DNA of 64,000 nucleotides from Progne subis subis (taxonomy: Eukaryota > Chordata > Aves > Passeriformes > Hirundinidae). The notes beneath the pieces are model-generated. The model was not told the DNA's origin and made no database searches. It saw only the letters and a list, made by a program, of their open reading frames with translations. Every line of letters starts with the position of its first letter. Position 1 is the stretch's first letter. The position numbers and the translations under genes are program-made. Shown here in pieces: positions 1-11,577 of the stretch. The stretch spans positions 62,001 to 126,000 of the forward strand of contig JAKJHU010000309.1 in assembly GCA_022316685.1 (NCBI GenBank), given 5' to 3'.

Positions 1-27
1 GGGAGGGAGGGAGGGAGGAGGGAGGGG
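1..27. repeat. GGGAG simple repeat at the window edge
   Basis: Purine-rich low-complexity tract built from GGGA/GGGAG units, truncated by the left edge of the window. It lies inside RAB26 intron 1. Confidence 0.8.
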
Positions 28-1824
28 TGTCAGGCTCCAGGTTTTGGGAAGGCAGCCCCAGAGCAGCCTTTACTCTGCTCCACCACAGCTCTGGGCAGAG
101 ACGCCTGAGGGGGAAAAACACATCCGAGAGCGATGTCCTGGGACTCAGAGGAGGGTGGGGAATACTCACAATGGGATTGCTTCCCAGGCTGCACCGTGTC
201 ACCAAACTGGAGACACCTTCCCCTGACAGGCACCTGAGAGGTCCTTTGTGGGGGCACAAAGCCCCTGAGAACCCAGAGGTGCCATGTGGGTGACACGAGC
301 TGCCCGTGCTGTCCCCACACACAAAACACCCCACGGCGTGTGGGGCTCTCTGGGAGGGTGACACAGTCCCTGGGGACACTTCAGGGGGTCTCCAGCCATG
401 AGCGCCAGCTCCAGAGGTGCCCTCTGCCCTCGCCTTCAGTGGGACCCACGCACGCCCACGGCTGCCCTCCAGTCCTCCAGAGAAACCAAGGGAGCAGCTC
501 CCGGTGCCACCTGCCTCAGTTTCCCCGCCCAGCAGCCGACCTGGGCACAGGCAGGGCAGGCAGCTCCTTGCCACAAAGCAACCACGGCAGAGCTGAGGCT
601 GCTCCCAAATGCAGCTCCCCAAAACCTCTGCCCACACCACCAGCCCTGCTGTCCCCCCGGCAGTGACCCTGCTCCCCTCGGTGCGATGACGCCGAGAAAT
701 CCCGACCGGCGAGCCGGGCTGCGCCAGCTCCTCCCACACCTGCCGGGGCAGGTTCCTTCTCTCCCAAGGCTCTGCCACCAGCCTTCCACGAGCCATTAAC
801 CCGTGACAGGGTTTAAATGGCTTCACGGCAGGGACCGCCCCGGGTCACACCGAACCCTCCCAGGAGCTGCCAGAAGTGGCAAATGCCACCACCCCTCTGC
901 AGCTCAGCCCCGAGAGGCAGGAGCAGCCCCGGGCACGGGTGCAGCTCGTTTTGGCACCGTCAAAGAGGGCAGGAGCTGCCCACGGTGTCCCACAGCCCCA
1001 GCGGTGCCCGACACTGGTGTACCACAGGAGCACCAGGCACCGAGCCCTGGCACAGCGGGGTGAGCCCGCGGGAGCATCTGTGTGAAGCCAAGGGAAGAGG
1101 GGGGGGAAAAGCAATTATTTTTATTGTTTTTTTAAAAAAAATCCAGATGTCTTTTTGCAATAGGTGACCCTCGACAGCAGCTTCTCCCCACTGAGCACCA
1201 CCACAGCCTCACCCAGGCACGCAGAGTGCCCAGGGCCAGGATCCAGCCGTGTGCCCAGGACTTGGCCACTGCCTCAGGCAGAGATCGGGAGCCTCAGGAG
1301 AGGGGAAGGCAAGGAGAAAGTTTAATAAACCAGGTTTTTACTGGACACAAAGCCATTTCTGTCTGCCACTGGTTCAAAATCAGCCAGACCATTTGCAGAT
1401 GTTTTGTCCACCCGGTGCATTTGGGCTTATCCGAGACCCATTTGGCTCATCCTGGTGCCACGGGGACGATCCCTAGGGACAGCCCCAGCCTGGGCAGGCA
1501 GCGGGGAGCTCCGGGAACCAAGGACCAGCGCAAACACAGAGGTGGCTCCATTTTAGGGAAGCTGTTGAACCATGAATGCAGCTGTATCAGGACCAACCAC
1601 CTCCCGAAGCGACCAAACGCATTTCTGGAACGTCCCTCTCCATCCCCAAACCTCAACACCGCCTACCCCACATCCCAAACCTCAACACCACGACGGCCGC
1701 AGCGACTGCCACAGGCACCGAGGTGGGACTCGCCACAGCAAACCCGCCTTCTCCAGGCTCAATCCCCCGGGCTCGGCTGCCGGGATCCGTGTCAGAAGCA
1801 CGGAGGGCTTTCACCGCCTCAGCC

Positions 1825-1883
1825 AAAATCATTAAATGAGCCCCCAAATCGCCACGTGAGCCCTAAAATCATCAAATGACCTC
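1825..1883. repeat. Short direct repeat, 40-bp period, two copies
   Basis: The 19-bp block at 1825-1843 recurs at 1865-1883 with a few substitutions. The CACGTG E-box lies between the copies. Its function is unknown. Confidence 0.6.
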
Positions 1884-2250
1884 CAAGCTGGGCTCGCATC
1901 GGGTCGCATGATGAAGTGGCGAGGAAGCGAATACATTTGCTCTGTGACTCGCTCGCCGGGATCGGAAGCGGCGAGGAGAAACCATCCGAGCCCAAAAGGC
2001 TGGGGACACCTCGGCAGCGGCCGGAGCACATCCGATGCCCCCCGAGGGGTGCCGGCACCCTGCTCACAGCCCCGGTTCTCCGTAGGTTAACGAGGATCGG
2101 GGAGGTTACGGTAACTCCCCGGAGCGGCCTTTGGCCGTCACTTGCACAAGTCCCGCAGCCGCAGCCCCGCTGCCGGGGGCTCTGCGGGCGCAGAGAGAGA
2201 CCCCGACCGGGCGCTGCGGAGCGGAGGGACGCCGGGGCGGGGAGAGAGGG

Positions 2251-2318
2251 AAGCAGGGATCCAGGCAAGCAGGGATCAATGGATGCGAGGATGCAGGGAC
2301 GAAGGGATGCAGGGATGC
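2251..2318. repeat. Imperfect AGGGATGC-type tandem repeat
   Basis: Degenerate repeats of about 8-11 bp built on GGGATGCAGG/GGGATCCAGG, located in RAB26 intron 1 just downstream of the exon 1 donor. Confidence 0.65.
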
Positions 2319-2441
2319 CCGCCCGGTCCTGACCCCGGGGAACTTCACGGACGCCACTCCCGGCCCCGCACCTTCTTGACCCCGCACCCGCCTGACCCAG
2401 CACTCCCGCAGCCCTCCCCGTTGCCCTCTCCGGTCCCGCAC

Positions 2442-2663
2442 CTTGAAGGCGAGATCGTAGAACTCCCCGCTGCTGCTCAGCGAGGGCCGCCCGGCCGCCG
2501 CCGCTCCGCCGTTGCGGGGCAGCTCGGGGGCGGCGGCGGCGGCGGCGGCGGAGCTCCCCCGGGGGGCGGCGGCGGCGCGGCCGGTGCCCTGTGCGGCGGG
2601 GGGCAGCGCGGCGGAGGGCGCGGCACCGCCGCCCTTGCTGCGAGCCGCCTTCTTGCGCGACAT
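2442..2663 (-). CDS. RAB26: RAB26 small GTPase, coding exon 1 (N-terminal extension only)
   Basis: On the minus strand an ATG at 2663-2661 opens 74 codons. The protein begins MSRKKAARSKGGGAA and ends SGEFYDLAFK, immediately followed by a GT donor at 2441-2440 (phase 0). Human RAB26, as I recall it, starts MSRKKTPKSKGAS and reaches FYDVAFK at the same kind of exon border, before the P-loop. RAB26 is a vesicle-associated Rab GTPase linked to regulated secretion and synaptic-vesicle autophagy. This exon supplies only the low-complexity N-terminal tail. The middle is alanine-rich, including a run of seven alanines encoded by a GCC/GGC repeat. The G domain and the C-terminal prenylation cysteines lie to the left of the window. 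The divergent PKD1 neighbour matches the human order and supports the call. Confidence 0.9.
2530..2552. repeat. Coding (GGC)n repeat, poly-alanine in RAB26
   Basis: Seven or more uninterrupted GGC/GCC triplets inside RAB26 exon 1 encode the alanine run near residues 39-45. Confidence 0.85.
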
Positions 2664-2835
2664 CCCGGGGCCGGCGCCGCCGCCGCGCCGGGCGCTGGGG
2701 GGGCGCGGGAGCCGCCGCCGCCGCCCCGCCCCGCGCAGGCCCCGCCCCGCGCCGCCCTCAGCCAATGGCAGCGCGAGGAGGGAGGGGAGGGGGCGTGGCC
2801 TAGATGCTGGCCCCGCCCCTCCGCGCCCCGCAGCG
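2664..2835 (-). promoter_or_regulatory. RAB26 CpG-island promoter
   Basis: Very CpG-rich DNA directly upstream of the RAB26 ATG. It holds three CCCCGCCCC GC boxes (2724-2732, 2740-2748, 2811-2819) and a CCAAT box at 2762-2766, about 100 bp upstream of the start codon. I see no TATA box. This is the usual make-up of a TATA-less CpG-island promoter; the transcription start is not defined by the sequence. Confidence 0.65.
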
Positions 2836-2837
2836 CC

Positions 2838-2965
2838 GGCATCGGGAGCACCGGGAGCACGGGGGGAACCGGGGGGAACCGGGGGGTACCGGGAACACTG
2901 GGAGACATCTGGGGAACCGGGAGCACGGGGGGAACTGCGGGGCATCGGGAGGAGCGGGCACGGCG
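2838..2965 (+). repeat. G-rich imperfect tandem repeat (possible G-quadruplex)
   Basis: Repeated blocks of CCGGGAGCACGGGG/AACCGGGGGG with many runs of three to six Gs on the plus strand, just upstream of the RAB26 promoter. Confidence 0.7.
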
Positions 2966-4369
2966 AGAACGGAGGCGCTCGGAGGGTCTGTGCCCGCCTG
3001 GAGGGGGTACACTCACCGCGGTGCCCGCTCCCCACGCCGCCCCTGCACATCCCGGCTCCGAGGTGCCGGTACCGTGGGGACACCGGCAGGCACCTCTGGT
3101 GGGACTGCGGGAGAGAAGGGAACCGAGAATGGGGAGTGGAACCCACACCCCGGGGAGCAGCGTGGGGTGCCCCACTCCGCCGCCACACACGCAGCCACGC
3201 CAGCCCCACAGCCCCGTTCGGGGTCCGTCCCGCAGCCTCTCGGGTTTGCCACAGCCCGGCACGGTGTGGAGAGGCCACTCGGGGCTGTCGCTGACCCTCA
3301 GTCGCCGGCAGCATCGCTCGAGGGTGTAAGGGTGGAAATGGGTCCAGGCCACGGGGGCACGGAGCGTGGGAGCCCGGGTTCCCCCGGTGTGTCCCAGAAA
3401 CTGGTTTCGGTGAACAACACTTGGCATCTCCCCCTGCTCACCAATGTCGTCTGAGGCACCGGAGGTCTCTCGGCTGGAATGAACGTCTTCAGCTGTGTGA
3501 CGTGTTCCGGCAGCACGGCTGCAGCCTGGCTGGGAATGGAGGCCTGGACAGGCACAGCGAAGCAGGAGCGCGGGATAAATCACCGTCAGGAGAAGCCAGG
3601 CAGGCACATGGTGAGGATGGAATAAGTGACAGCGCTGGCACAGGGAGTGACAGCTGACACGGCAGGGATCAGCATCCCAGAGAGCCCGGGGCCAGCGCCA
3701 GAGCTCAGGTGACAGCCGTGGTGGTGCTGAGGGGACATTCTCACAGTGGGCATGGACGAGATTTTCCCTTTGGGAGCATTTAAATCTCTAGTTGGTCCCT
3801 GTTTAAGGGCCCTGAAGCACCTCGTGGGGAGGAGGAGGAGGAGCAGGCAGCAGGGTTCTGATGGATTTGACCATGGGCAAGGGAGATGGGCCAGGCTGGG
3901 AGCTCCTGTGCACAGTTCCTGGATGAGATCCCCCTATACCACCCCGAGTCTTGGGCACGGGCACGTCTGTCACAGGCTCCAGGCAGTGCTGGGGAGCTCT
4001 GGGTCTGTAGTGCTCCTCTGACACAGCTGAGGCTGGAGGAAAAGCTCTCACGGTGGAGGCTCATCCTCCAATCCCCTTGATCCCGACGTTCCAGCCAGGA
4101 GATGGAAGAGCTGCCTCGGCAGAGCAGACTGGATGCCAGGGTTTTGCGCTGTAATCTGATTTTCCAGGACAGCTGCAGTCAATAGAGGCTGAGGCCTCGC
4201 AACAAAGTGCAGTGCTGGAACAAACTGTGGGCTGCAGGTTTTTAACCAGTGCCTGAGCCACGGCCGTGCTGCGGCTTTTCCTGGCGCTGCCTGCCGGGAG
4301 GAAGGGGGCACGCAGCCCTGGCACCTTCGGGGCACACCCGCCCTGCTGCGCAAGGACTTTGCCCCGTCC

Positions 4370-4790
4370 CACCCCCGGCGGGAGGCGATGGAGATCTCCG
4401 TCGATGGAAATCTCCCGTCAGCGGCCCCAGCGCTCCGGAGCAAACAAAGCCAGCTGTTTATCGCCGCCACATCAGGGCAACGCCGGAGGAGATGGCTCCT
4501 TATCGCCGGCAGCAGCCGGGGAGCGCGCCCGGATAACTGTGCCCGTACCAAAGGTCGTGTGCCCCAGCGGCTGCCGCAGCGCTGATGCCCGCTGCCTCGG
4601 CACAGCCCGGAGCACGGCGGCCCAGGAGCATCCCCAGCGAGTTTCCCTGCTGGAGGAAAGGCGTTTGCAGAGACGCAGCCTGCTCAGAATCGCAGTCACG
4701 CCCGGAGATGTTGCTCCTCATATATTTACAGGAACTAATCAGATAACGGCAGCTGAACTAAGGGGGATATATTTGCTAAAAATAGCTTGA
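4370..4790. promoter_or_regulatory. Candidate enhancer: clustered GATA, E-box, SOX and MEF2 sites
   Basis: Within about 350 bp there are four GATA-type cores (TTATC at 4458-4462 and 4500-4504; GATAA at 4532-4536 and 4742-4746). There are also two CAGCTG E-boxes (4451-4456, 4750-4755), a SOX-like AACAAAG (4443-4449) and a perfect MEF2 site CTAAAAATAG (4776-4785). This is non-repetitive sequence between two divergent promoters. Motif clusters arise by chance, so the call is tentative. Confidence 0.3.
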
Positions 4791-5270
4791 TGGAACAACA
4801 GACGCCTGGAGATGCGGCGTGCCTCGGAGGAGCGGGGCTGCGGCATCTGGCAGGGCTCTGAGCGGGGCTAGCCGGTACTGCATATATGTAAATGTGTCCT
4901 TAGAGGCGGAAAAGCAGCTTGTCCCCATCAGGGTGGTCAGCCCAAGAGGGCCGCTGTGCTGCTGTATAAATGTGAGCACGGAGAGGCAGATGGTGCCACC
5001 GGTGCCACCTGTGCCAGCAGCCATGGGGATGTGCCGCCTGCCTTTTGCTCGGCCACCCTCGCCAGGGAACAGAGCTGTGCACAGGGCTGGAGACACCAGG
5101 AGCCCACCCTGGGCCGAGCGCCGCGCTCTGCCCAGCTGCTCTGCACAAACACTGCGCCTCAGGGCTTTAAAATCTGCCTGTTTTCTTTGGCGTGGGACTT
5201 GGCGGGGCTCTGCGTGCCAGGAGTTCTGTGCCGTGCTCAGAGCTAAGCAAGGTATTTCGGTGCGAGGCCA

Positions 5271-5313
5271 CCCCTCCCTCCATCCCTCCCTCCATCCCTC
5301 CCTCCATCCTCCC
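5271..5313. repeat. (CCATCCCTCCCT)n simple repeat
   Basis: Three to four near-perfect copies of a 12-bp pyrimidine-rich unit. Confidence 0.85.
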
Positions 5314-5717
5314 GTTGCTCCAGGTTGTTCCAAAGCTGGCTCGTGCCACAGCTGCCCCCGGCTGTGCAGTGCCCCGGGCCCGGCAGGGCTCTGTCCATCC
5401 TGCCCATCCCAGCAGCCCGGGAGCCTGCCCAGCCTGCTCTCCTCCTGGTCCCAGCTCCTGGCGCCAGCTCGGGGGGAGCAGAGCCGTCTCTCCAGCAGGC
5501 AGGCTGCGAGGACGAGCTATTCCCATCAGGCACGATGTCAGCTGTGCCAGCTTGGAAGATATTCATCTTCCTTGCATGGTGACTGCAGGAAGAACGGTGC
5601 AGGCTCTTTCCATGTGCTGCTCATGGTGCCTCTGCTGTCACCTGCTGCGGTGCCACCGGCCAAGGGCTGGGGGCTTCTTCTTCTGTCTGTGCTGGGCTCT
5701 AGTGGAGCTTTGCCTCA

Positions 5718-6186
5718 AATCCTGGGGTCAGTTTTGGGTCCTTTGTGACAGGGAGGTGCTGGAGCTTATCCAGAGAAGGGAATGGGGCTGGGGAAGGGGC
5801 TGGAGAATTCCTGAGGGAGCTGGAAAGGGGCTCAGCCTGGAGAAAAGGAGGCTCAAGGGGAACCTTGTGCACAAATCCCTGACAGGAGGGGACAGCCGGG
5901 GGGGTCGGGCTCTGCTCCCAGGGAACAGGGACAGGAGGAGAGGGAACAGCTCCAGGCTGGCCCGGGGGAACTCAGGGTGGATATTTGGAAGAGTTTCCTC
6001 CTACAAAAGGAGGAAACTGCCCAGGGCAGTGTTGGAGTCCCCACCCCTGAGAGGATTTCAAAGCCATGTGGATGTGGCACTTGGGGACATGGCGTAGTGA
6101 TGGGCTTGGCAGTGCTGAGGAATAGTTGGACTGGATGGACTTCAGAGGCCTTTTCCAACCTAAACCGTTCCGTGACTCTCCCAATC
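5718..6186 (+). mobile_element. CR1 LINE 3'-end fragment (about 470 bp)
   Basis: Shows the characteristic run of CR1 3' sequence: a GGTGCTGGAGC...CCAGAGAAGGG block, CTCAGCCTGGAGAAAAGGAGGCTCAAGGGG, a TGTTGGAGTC... block and a TTCCAACCTAAACCGTTC end. It is the longest CR1 copy in the window and is heavily 5'-truncated. Confidence 0.88.
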
Positions 6187-8782
6187 AGGTGTAACCGTGC
6201 CAGCTCTGCCCCAGGTCCTTTGCCAAGGACAAACACTGCTCTGGCTCCAGCGTGGCTGTAGAGGAAGGGCCTGAAGGCATCACCTGGATGGGAGGTGTGG
6301 GAGGGCAGCTCCTGGGGCTGACAGGCAAACACGGAGAGCTCAGGGTCACGCTGCAGAGGAGCAGATATCCCCCGGAGATGTCAGACAGAGGGGACAGCCC
6401 TGCTGCGGCCAGCACACCCCCATGGAGGGGCACAGGGGAGCAGAGGGAGGTGCACAAGGCACAGGACACAGCTGGAGTCGGATCCCAGCTCCCTGCCAGG
6501 GTGGGTGAGGGCTCTGCTGCCTTGGGAAGGGCCCAGCCCACGCAGCACTGAGCAGGCACCGTTCCCTCCCTCACCGGCTATTGTTCTTCCCTCCCCATCG
6601 CTCACTTACCTCTGAACACTTCAATCTCATCGCCTTTGTCAGTGTCGCTGGCTTTTAATTGAAATTCCTCAGACATCCCCTCATCAGCGCAGCCCATCAG
6701 TGAGTTTTGTGTGGGAAGTCATTGTTTTCCTTCTGCAGCTGTGAAAGTTAAATTCCAGCGTTTAGCTCGGAGACTGCTTTTGTCTCTTCCCTTTCTTACA
6801 CTGCCAAGCCCAATCTTCCAATCGCAGCCCCTTTCCTTTGTCTGGGTATTTCAGTTTCCATCTCTCCTCCCCAGGGTCCCTCCGGTTCCATCCCAGGCTC
6901 CTCCACTTCTCTGGCCCATCCTGAGGGGCAGCTCCCACCTGCGGCTCCCTCCAGCCTTTGCCAATGTTTTCCTTGCAAAGCACTCAGGAGGTTCGGAGAG
7001 CCCAGCCTGTTACTAACTCTTTATTTCTTGGTGTTCAAATCCGTAAGAGCAGCATCCAGCTCCGCGGGAGGGTTTGGACACCCTGGAGCTGGGCAGACAT
7101 CGAGGTTTCAGCACGTGGAGCCCTCCTTCCCCACCAAACTGCCCCATTAGCCCCTTCTCCCTCTCCGAAAAGGCAAAGGCAGGCAATAAAAATGTCTTTC
7201 CCACGGGATCCACACTGGCAGCAAAACCACGGGCAGCAGGGCGATGGGGTGGGGTCTCTGCCCCCGTGCCAAGCCAAGGGTGTCACTCCCCTCCTCTGGA
7301 GCAGAGCTCTCCTGTAACGCCTGGCGTGTCCCCATGGGCATCCCCAGGGAATCTCGTGTGCCCTGGGTCCCCGCTGCCCCCTCCCACGATGAAAGGGTGA
7401 TTGTGCCAGGTCCCAACGAGCCTGCACTGGGCTGAGGCCAGGAAATTAATTTTCCTTGCGCCAAGACCGACACGAGCCAAGGTTTCAGGAGCAGAGGGCT
7501 GAGCGCAGGGAAGTCCCCAGCTCAGCGGGCACCCACGAGGACTTTGAGATGGGATGAAGAGCTGGTTGTTCAAAAGGCCTTTGAAACAGAGGGAGAGCAG
7601 AGCAAAGGCCCAGCCCCCCCAGTATAAGATATTTTCAGGCTATTTTGTGTATTTTACACGTTTTTCAGACAGACCTCGGCAGCATGAAATATTTTAGGAA
7701 TACAATATCTCACTTTGGAAATATCTGAGGTATTTTGTAGCTGTACACGAACACATCCTGAGACAGGGGAGGGTTAGACTGTGGTTGTGGTTTCAAAAGC
7801 AATGGTGTAAACGTCACAGGTGCCTCTGTTATCCATGCACACTCGGCCATTTCCATCCCAGAACGATTCACAGCAGCCAGAGCACGGCTAGAGCACGGCT
7901 GGAGCACGATCCCAACCACTGATCCTGAGCCTGGCGCTGCCTGGAGCCACCACAGCAGAGCCCAAGGAGCTGGAACAAATAAATCCCCGAAAACCCTCAT
8001 CTTTGGAAATTAGTTTGGCACTGCAGAGCTCAAGGGCTCCCACGGGCCAACCCTGGGATGCGAGCGGTGCTCTGGGCCCTTGTAAAACAATAAACAGTGG
8101 TAATGAGCAGCATGGAAATGTGCAGAGGCTCGTAAAGCTGCTGCCCTGGAGAATCAGTCACCCGCTAAGGGCTGGCTGGGAAGAAGCTCCCGATGGATGA
8201 AGGGGATGCGTGGCTGCCGGTGCTGGGTCTGTCCGTGGGCACATCCCGCGGGAGGAGAAGCCGATCCAGCTCCTGAGCGAGCCGCGGAGCAGCAGGAGCC
8301 GCTGAGGAGGAGCTGGGCTCCCGCTCGCCTGGGGACACGCAAACGAGTGCCCGCAGCGTGCCCAGACGTTCATCAGCGCTAATTGGTAGCAGATGGCTGA
8401 TGAGACATGGGTGGGATCCGTCAGCCTCGGGACCAACAGCTCTTGTCCTCCTGCTCTGACACACCTGAGGTGACACCCCCAACCCGAGCGTGAGCCAGCG
8501 GCCGCTCCGGGTAATTAACAATCTAGGCGATGATGATGTAGCTCCACGTTTTAAGGCTGTTTGTTACTGTTCTCCAAGGAAGGCTGGACATTTCAGCAAA
8601 AAAAATCTAGCGAGCTTGGGCAATTAGTTTTTATTCCAAAACGACAACGTGCGAGCAGCACGGCCAGCCCGGAGCCAGGCGCTTCCAGGCACTCGGAGCT
8701 CTGAAGGGCAAACAGCCTCCTAATTCCTGATCTACTCCTAATTCCCGCTCCCTGCCGGCGGGAACCCGTCCCCGTTGTCCTT

Positions 8783-8915
8783 TAGAAGCCGTGCGGATGT
8801 CGCCCTTGGGGACATGGCCTAGAGGTGGCATCGGCTCTGCTGGGGTTGCGCTCGGGCTGCGCGCTCTCAGAGGACTTTTCCAACCTGGCGGGTTCGGTGG
8901 TTCCGCACCTCCCCG
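8783..8915 (+). mobile_element. CR1 LINE 3' fragment
   Basis: Diverged GTGCGGATGTCGCCCTTGGGGACATGG block followed by GACTTTTCCAACCTGGCGGGTTC, the CR1 3' terminus in plus orientation. Confidence 0.75.
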
Positions 8916-9145
8916 GCTCGTTCCGGGCCCGTTCCCGGTCTCTGTCGCGGAGGCGGTGCTAGAGGGCGCCCGGGGCCCGTGAACCGGCACCGGGAGCGGC
9001 TCGGGAGCTCCGGGATCCGCCTGCTGCCAGCGGGGTGATGACCGCAGCAGCGGGACAGGAACATCGGGGAAAAGCAGGAGCCAGGACTGGGTGGTGGAGA
9101 TGGTCCCCGCCGGGGTCACTCCTCATTGCCAGAGCCCTGCGGGGA

Positions 9146-9262
9146 TTTAACGGACGCGTGGATGTGGCACTGGGAGCGTGGGGTAGTGGTGGGAATGGTT
9201 GGACTCTCGGAGCCCTTTTCCAACCTGAGTGATCCCACGATTCTATGATCACACAGGTCAGG
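9146..9262 (+). mobile_element. CR1 LINE 3' fragment
   Basis: Contains GTGGATGTGGCACTGGGAGC, GGTTGGACTC, CTTTTCCAACCTGAGTGATC and the terminal GATTCTATGATCA signature of CR1. Confidence 0.85.
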
Positions 9263-10807
9263 GGGGCACAAATTGCAGCACACAGGGCCACGACCCGCAG
9301 GGATGGATACGGGCACTTCCTCCCAGGAGAACAGGGATCCTCAGCTCCTCTGGGATCCCTGTATCCCGCTCCCTGCTGAGGAGCTCTTTCCACCAGACAC
9401 TTGCTGAGCACAAGCCGTGCTACTTCCACCAGGTGAGAGTTATTCCTAAAGCAGGGAAATAACAGCAAATGGAGCTGTTACTACGACCATCCATAAATAG
9501 AGCTGCTCTCCAAGGGCCCACAGCTCTTGGCAAGGGAGCAGTGCGGTCAAGAGGAGCATTTCCCCTGCCTTTTGCAAGCCCCACACGAGGTACAGTGGAT
9601 GGGTGCTGCTGAGGGCAGAAGGCTCCCTGGCCTGGCTCCAACCCAATTCCCAGCTGCACAGTTTCCCTTCCATGGGCACACCTGGACAAGAAGGTTTCTG
9701 CACTGACTGCTCACGGACCTGCACCTGGTGCTGTAGGAGCCAAAGCGTGCTTCATGTGCAGAAATGGGTGCTGGACAGAGGGCGTGCAGAGTTCCAGGGC
9801 TGTCCAAAGCTGTCTGCCGTGTTTTTGGGATCTGGAGGCAGCAGGGACATTCCTGGCCAGCCACAGCTCTGTCACGTTTTGCTGAGCATGGTGTGTCTGG
9901 GATGTGCCGGGTGCCTGCATGCGGGACTGGGGGGACGGGGAGAATTAACAGCCTCTTCACTGGGGTTTTAATGCTGCTTCAAGTAAACAGAGTTGAGAAA
10001 CTCCTGTTCCCGCCAGTGGGAGGAACCAGCAGAATCCCTTCCCAAAACGAGCCATTCCCAGCCCTGCAGTGAGCAGCAGCCTCCAAGCCCCAGAGTGCAT
10101 TTTCCATTTCCATCATTTTCTCCAGCTGCTGTTTTAAAACAGATCCCAGCTCAGCGACAAGACTTTCCTCCAAGATGAAAAATCATGATTTGATGTGAGC
10201 AAATTACTTTCTCGCCATTGTGTGGAGGTTTGCTCTCTCCTTGCACGCTCACTCAAGTATTTCCTTGCTCATTGCCCTCACTACATCTTGGCAGCCCTGG
10301 CTTTTGGGGGAGAGCCCTTAACTTCATCCCATCAGCTGGATTTCATTAGCCAGCTAATCTGCTGATTACAATCCACACATAGGATATTCTCTCCTTGCTG
10401 TTATCTGAAGAAACACGGGCATCAGTACAAAAGAAACGGGGAAAAAACCCTAAAAAAGCAATTTACAATTGAGGGAGCGGAAATAAATATATCGTAGTCA
10501 CATGAGGCAGTAGTAAGCATGGAGCTATTTTGGGCACAATACATCATGCAGAGGATGATGTGTCTTTCAAGCTCATTTCAAGCCCAAAATTCGAGGCACA
10601 AAATGTTTCTGGAAAGCAAATTCTCACATACATTAAGCACCATGCCAAGAAGTGGGGTTGGATGGAGCTGTCAGGCTCTGCATTTCAGGTTTGTTCAGAG
10701 TTTGCATACAGGAAGCCAGAGCCTGAGCAGGACGATCCTAAAACCACACAGGTGCTGATGGATTCTGTTGGATCAGGACCATCCTGGATCAATCCCACTT
10801 GTCAGAG

Positions 10808-10850
10808 CCAGAGGGGGGGTCTTTTCCAACTTCACTGATTCTGGGATTCA
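10808..10850 (+). mobile_element. Very short CR1 3' remnant
   Basis: GGTCTTTTCCAACTTCACTGATTCTGGGATTC resembles the last bases of a CR1 element. It is too short for certainty. Confidence 0.45.
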
Positions 10851-11577
10851 TACCCCACAGTGGATGCACACCCAGTGCTGAGGGCTCAGTCCCTTGTTCC
10901 CTAGAGACTCCCACAAACCCCAAATCACAGGTGCCTTCAAAAACCCTCTGTGATTCAAACCCAAAGCACCACCTCGGCTAACCCTTCTCTGTCCTGAGTA
11001 ACACACAGCACGTGTGAAACACCAACAAATTAGGGTGCAATAATCAGCTGTCACAGCTGTTCCACCCTCTCCAAGGGGGGCTGGTTTTGGAGAGATGCCC
11101 TGTGTAATGTTGCTGCCTTTGGTTGTACGGAGGTTTTATGTTAGTTATATTCCTCAGTCACTTTAAATCAGAAATAATTCAGCTCCCCGAGGAGCTGTTG
11201 TGGGATGATGGATTGCTCTCACCAGGTGTGAGCCAGTGCCCGGAGCCAGCGCAGGGTGAAAGTGACATTGAAACCTGATAGATTTGATGTGTTTGACGGA
11301 AAAAAACAAATGCACTGAAAAGTACCAGCCTTGTTCCTCCTCTCTCTCCACGGTACCCGCGTTCCCTGCTGTGCTGGAGGTGTGTGTCACGCACCCCGCA
11401 CCCTGCAGCCCCTCCTGCATCCCGCAGCTCTTGGGAATGAGCACCAGCCGTGGGAACGGGGAGCCGACAGCCCTCGGGGAGGGCTCGGGTGGGCACAGTG
11501 CCCTGTGTGCCCGGGCACTGTCAGACAATGTCACTGCCCGCTGTCTGAGCTGCTCCCCACGGGGATAAATAACCCTT

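Larger units (their letters stand above)
1..2441 (-). other. RAB26: RAB26 intron 1 (partial, rest beyond left edge)
   Basis: This stretch lies 3' of the RAB26 exon 1 donor on the minus strand. I looked in all frames for the Rab G-domain motifs (GDSGVGKT P-loop, WDTAGQE, NKVD, ETSAK) and found none, so exon 2 and later exons must be outside the window. It is moderately GC-rich, holds two small tandem repeats (1825-1883 and 2251-2318) and a CACGTG E-box at 1853-1858. No gene is otherwise recognisable; open frames here look like chance products of composition. Confidence 0.75.
2966..11577. other. Intergenic region between RAB26 and PKD1 (divergent genes)
   Basis: About 8.6 kb without a gene I can support. 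It holds CR1 fragments (5718-6186, 8783-8915, 9146-9262, tiny piece near 10808), a CCCTCCAT simple repeat and a transcription-factor-site cluster at 4370-4790. AT-rich stretches lie near 7620-7740 and 10430-10520. The open frames of 60-300 codons show no recognisable protein similarity and coincide with GC-rich or CR1 sequence. Confidence 0.7.

Noticed and set aside
1226..1879. 217-codon plus-strand frame in RAB26 intron 1
   Set aside because: No recognisable protein, and the start is not in a good context; it is compatible with chance in GC-rich DNA.
2106..3314. 402-codon frame spanning RAB26 exon 1 and its flanks
   Set aside because: Only 2442-2663 between the ATG and the splice donor is coding; the rest is open because of CpG-island composition.
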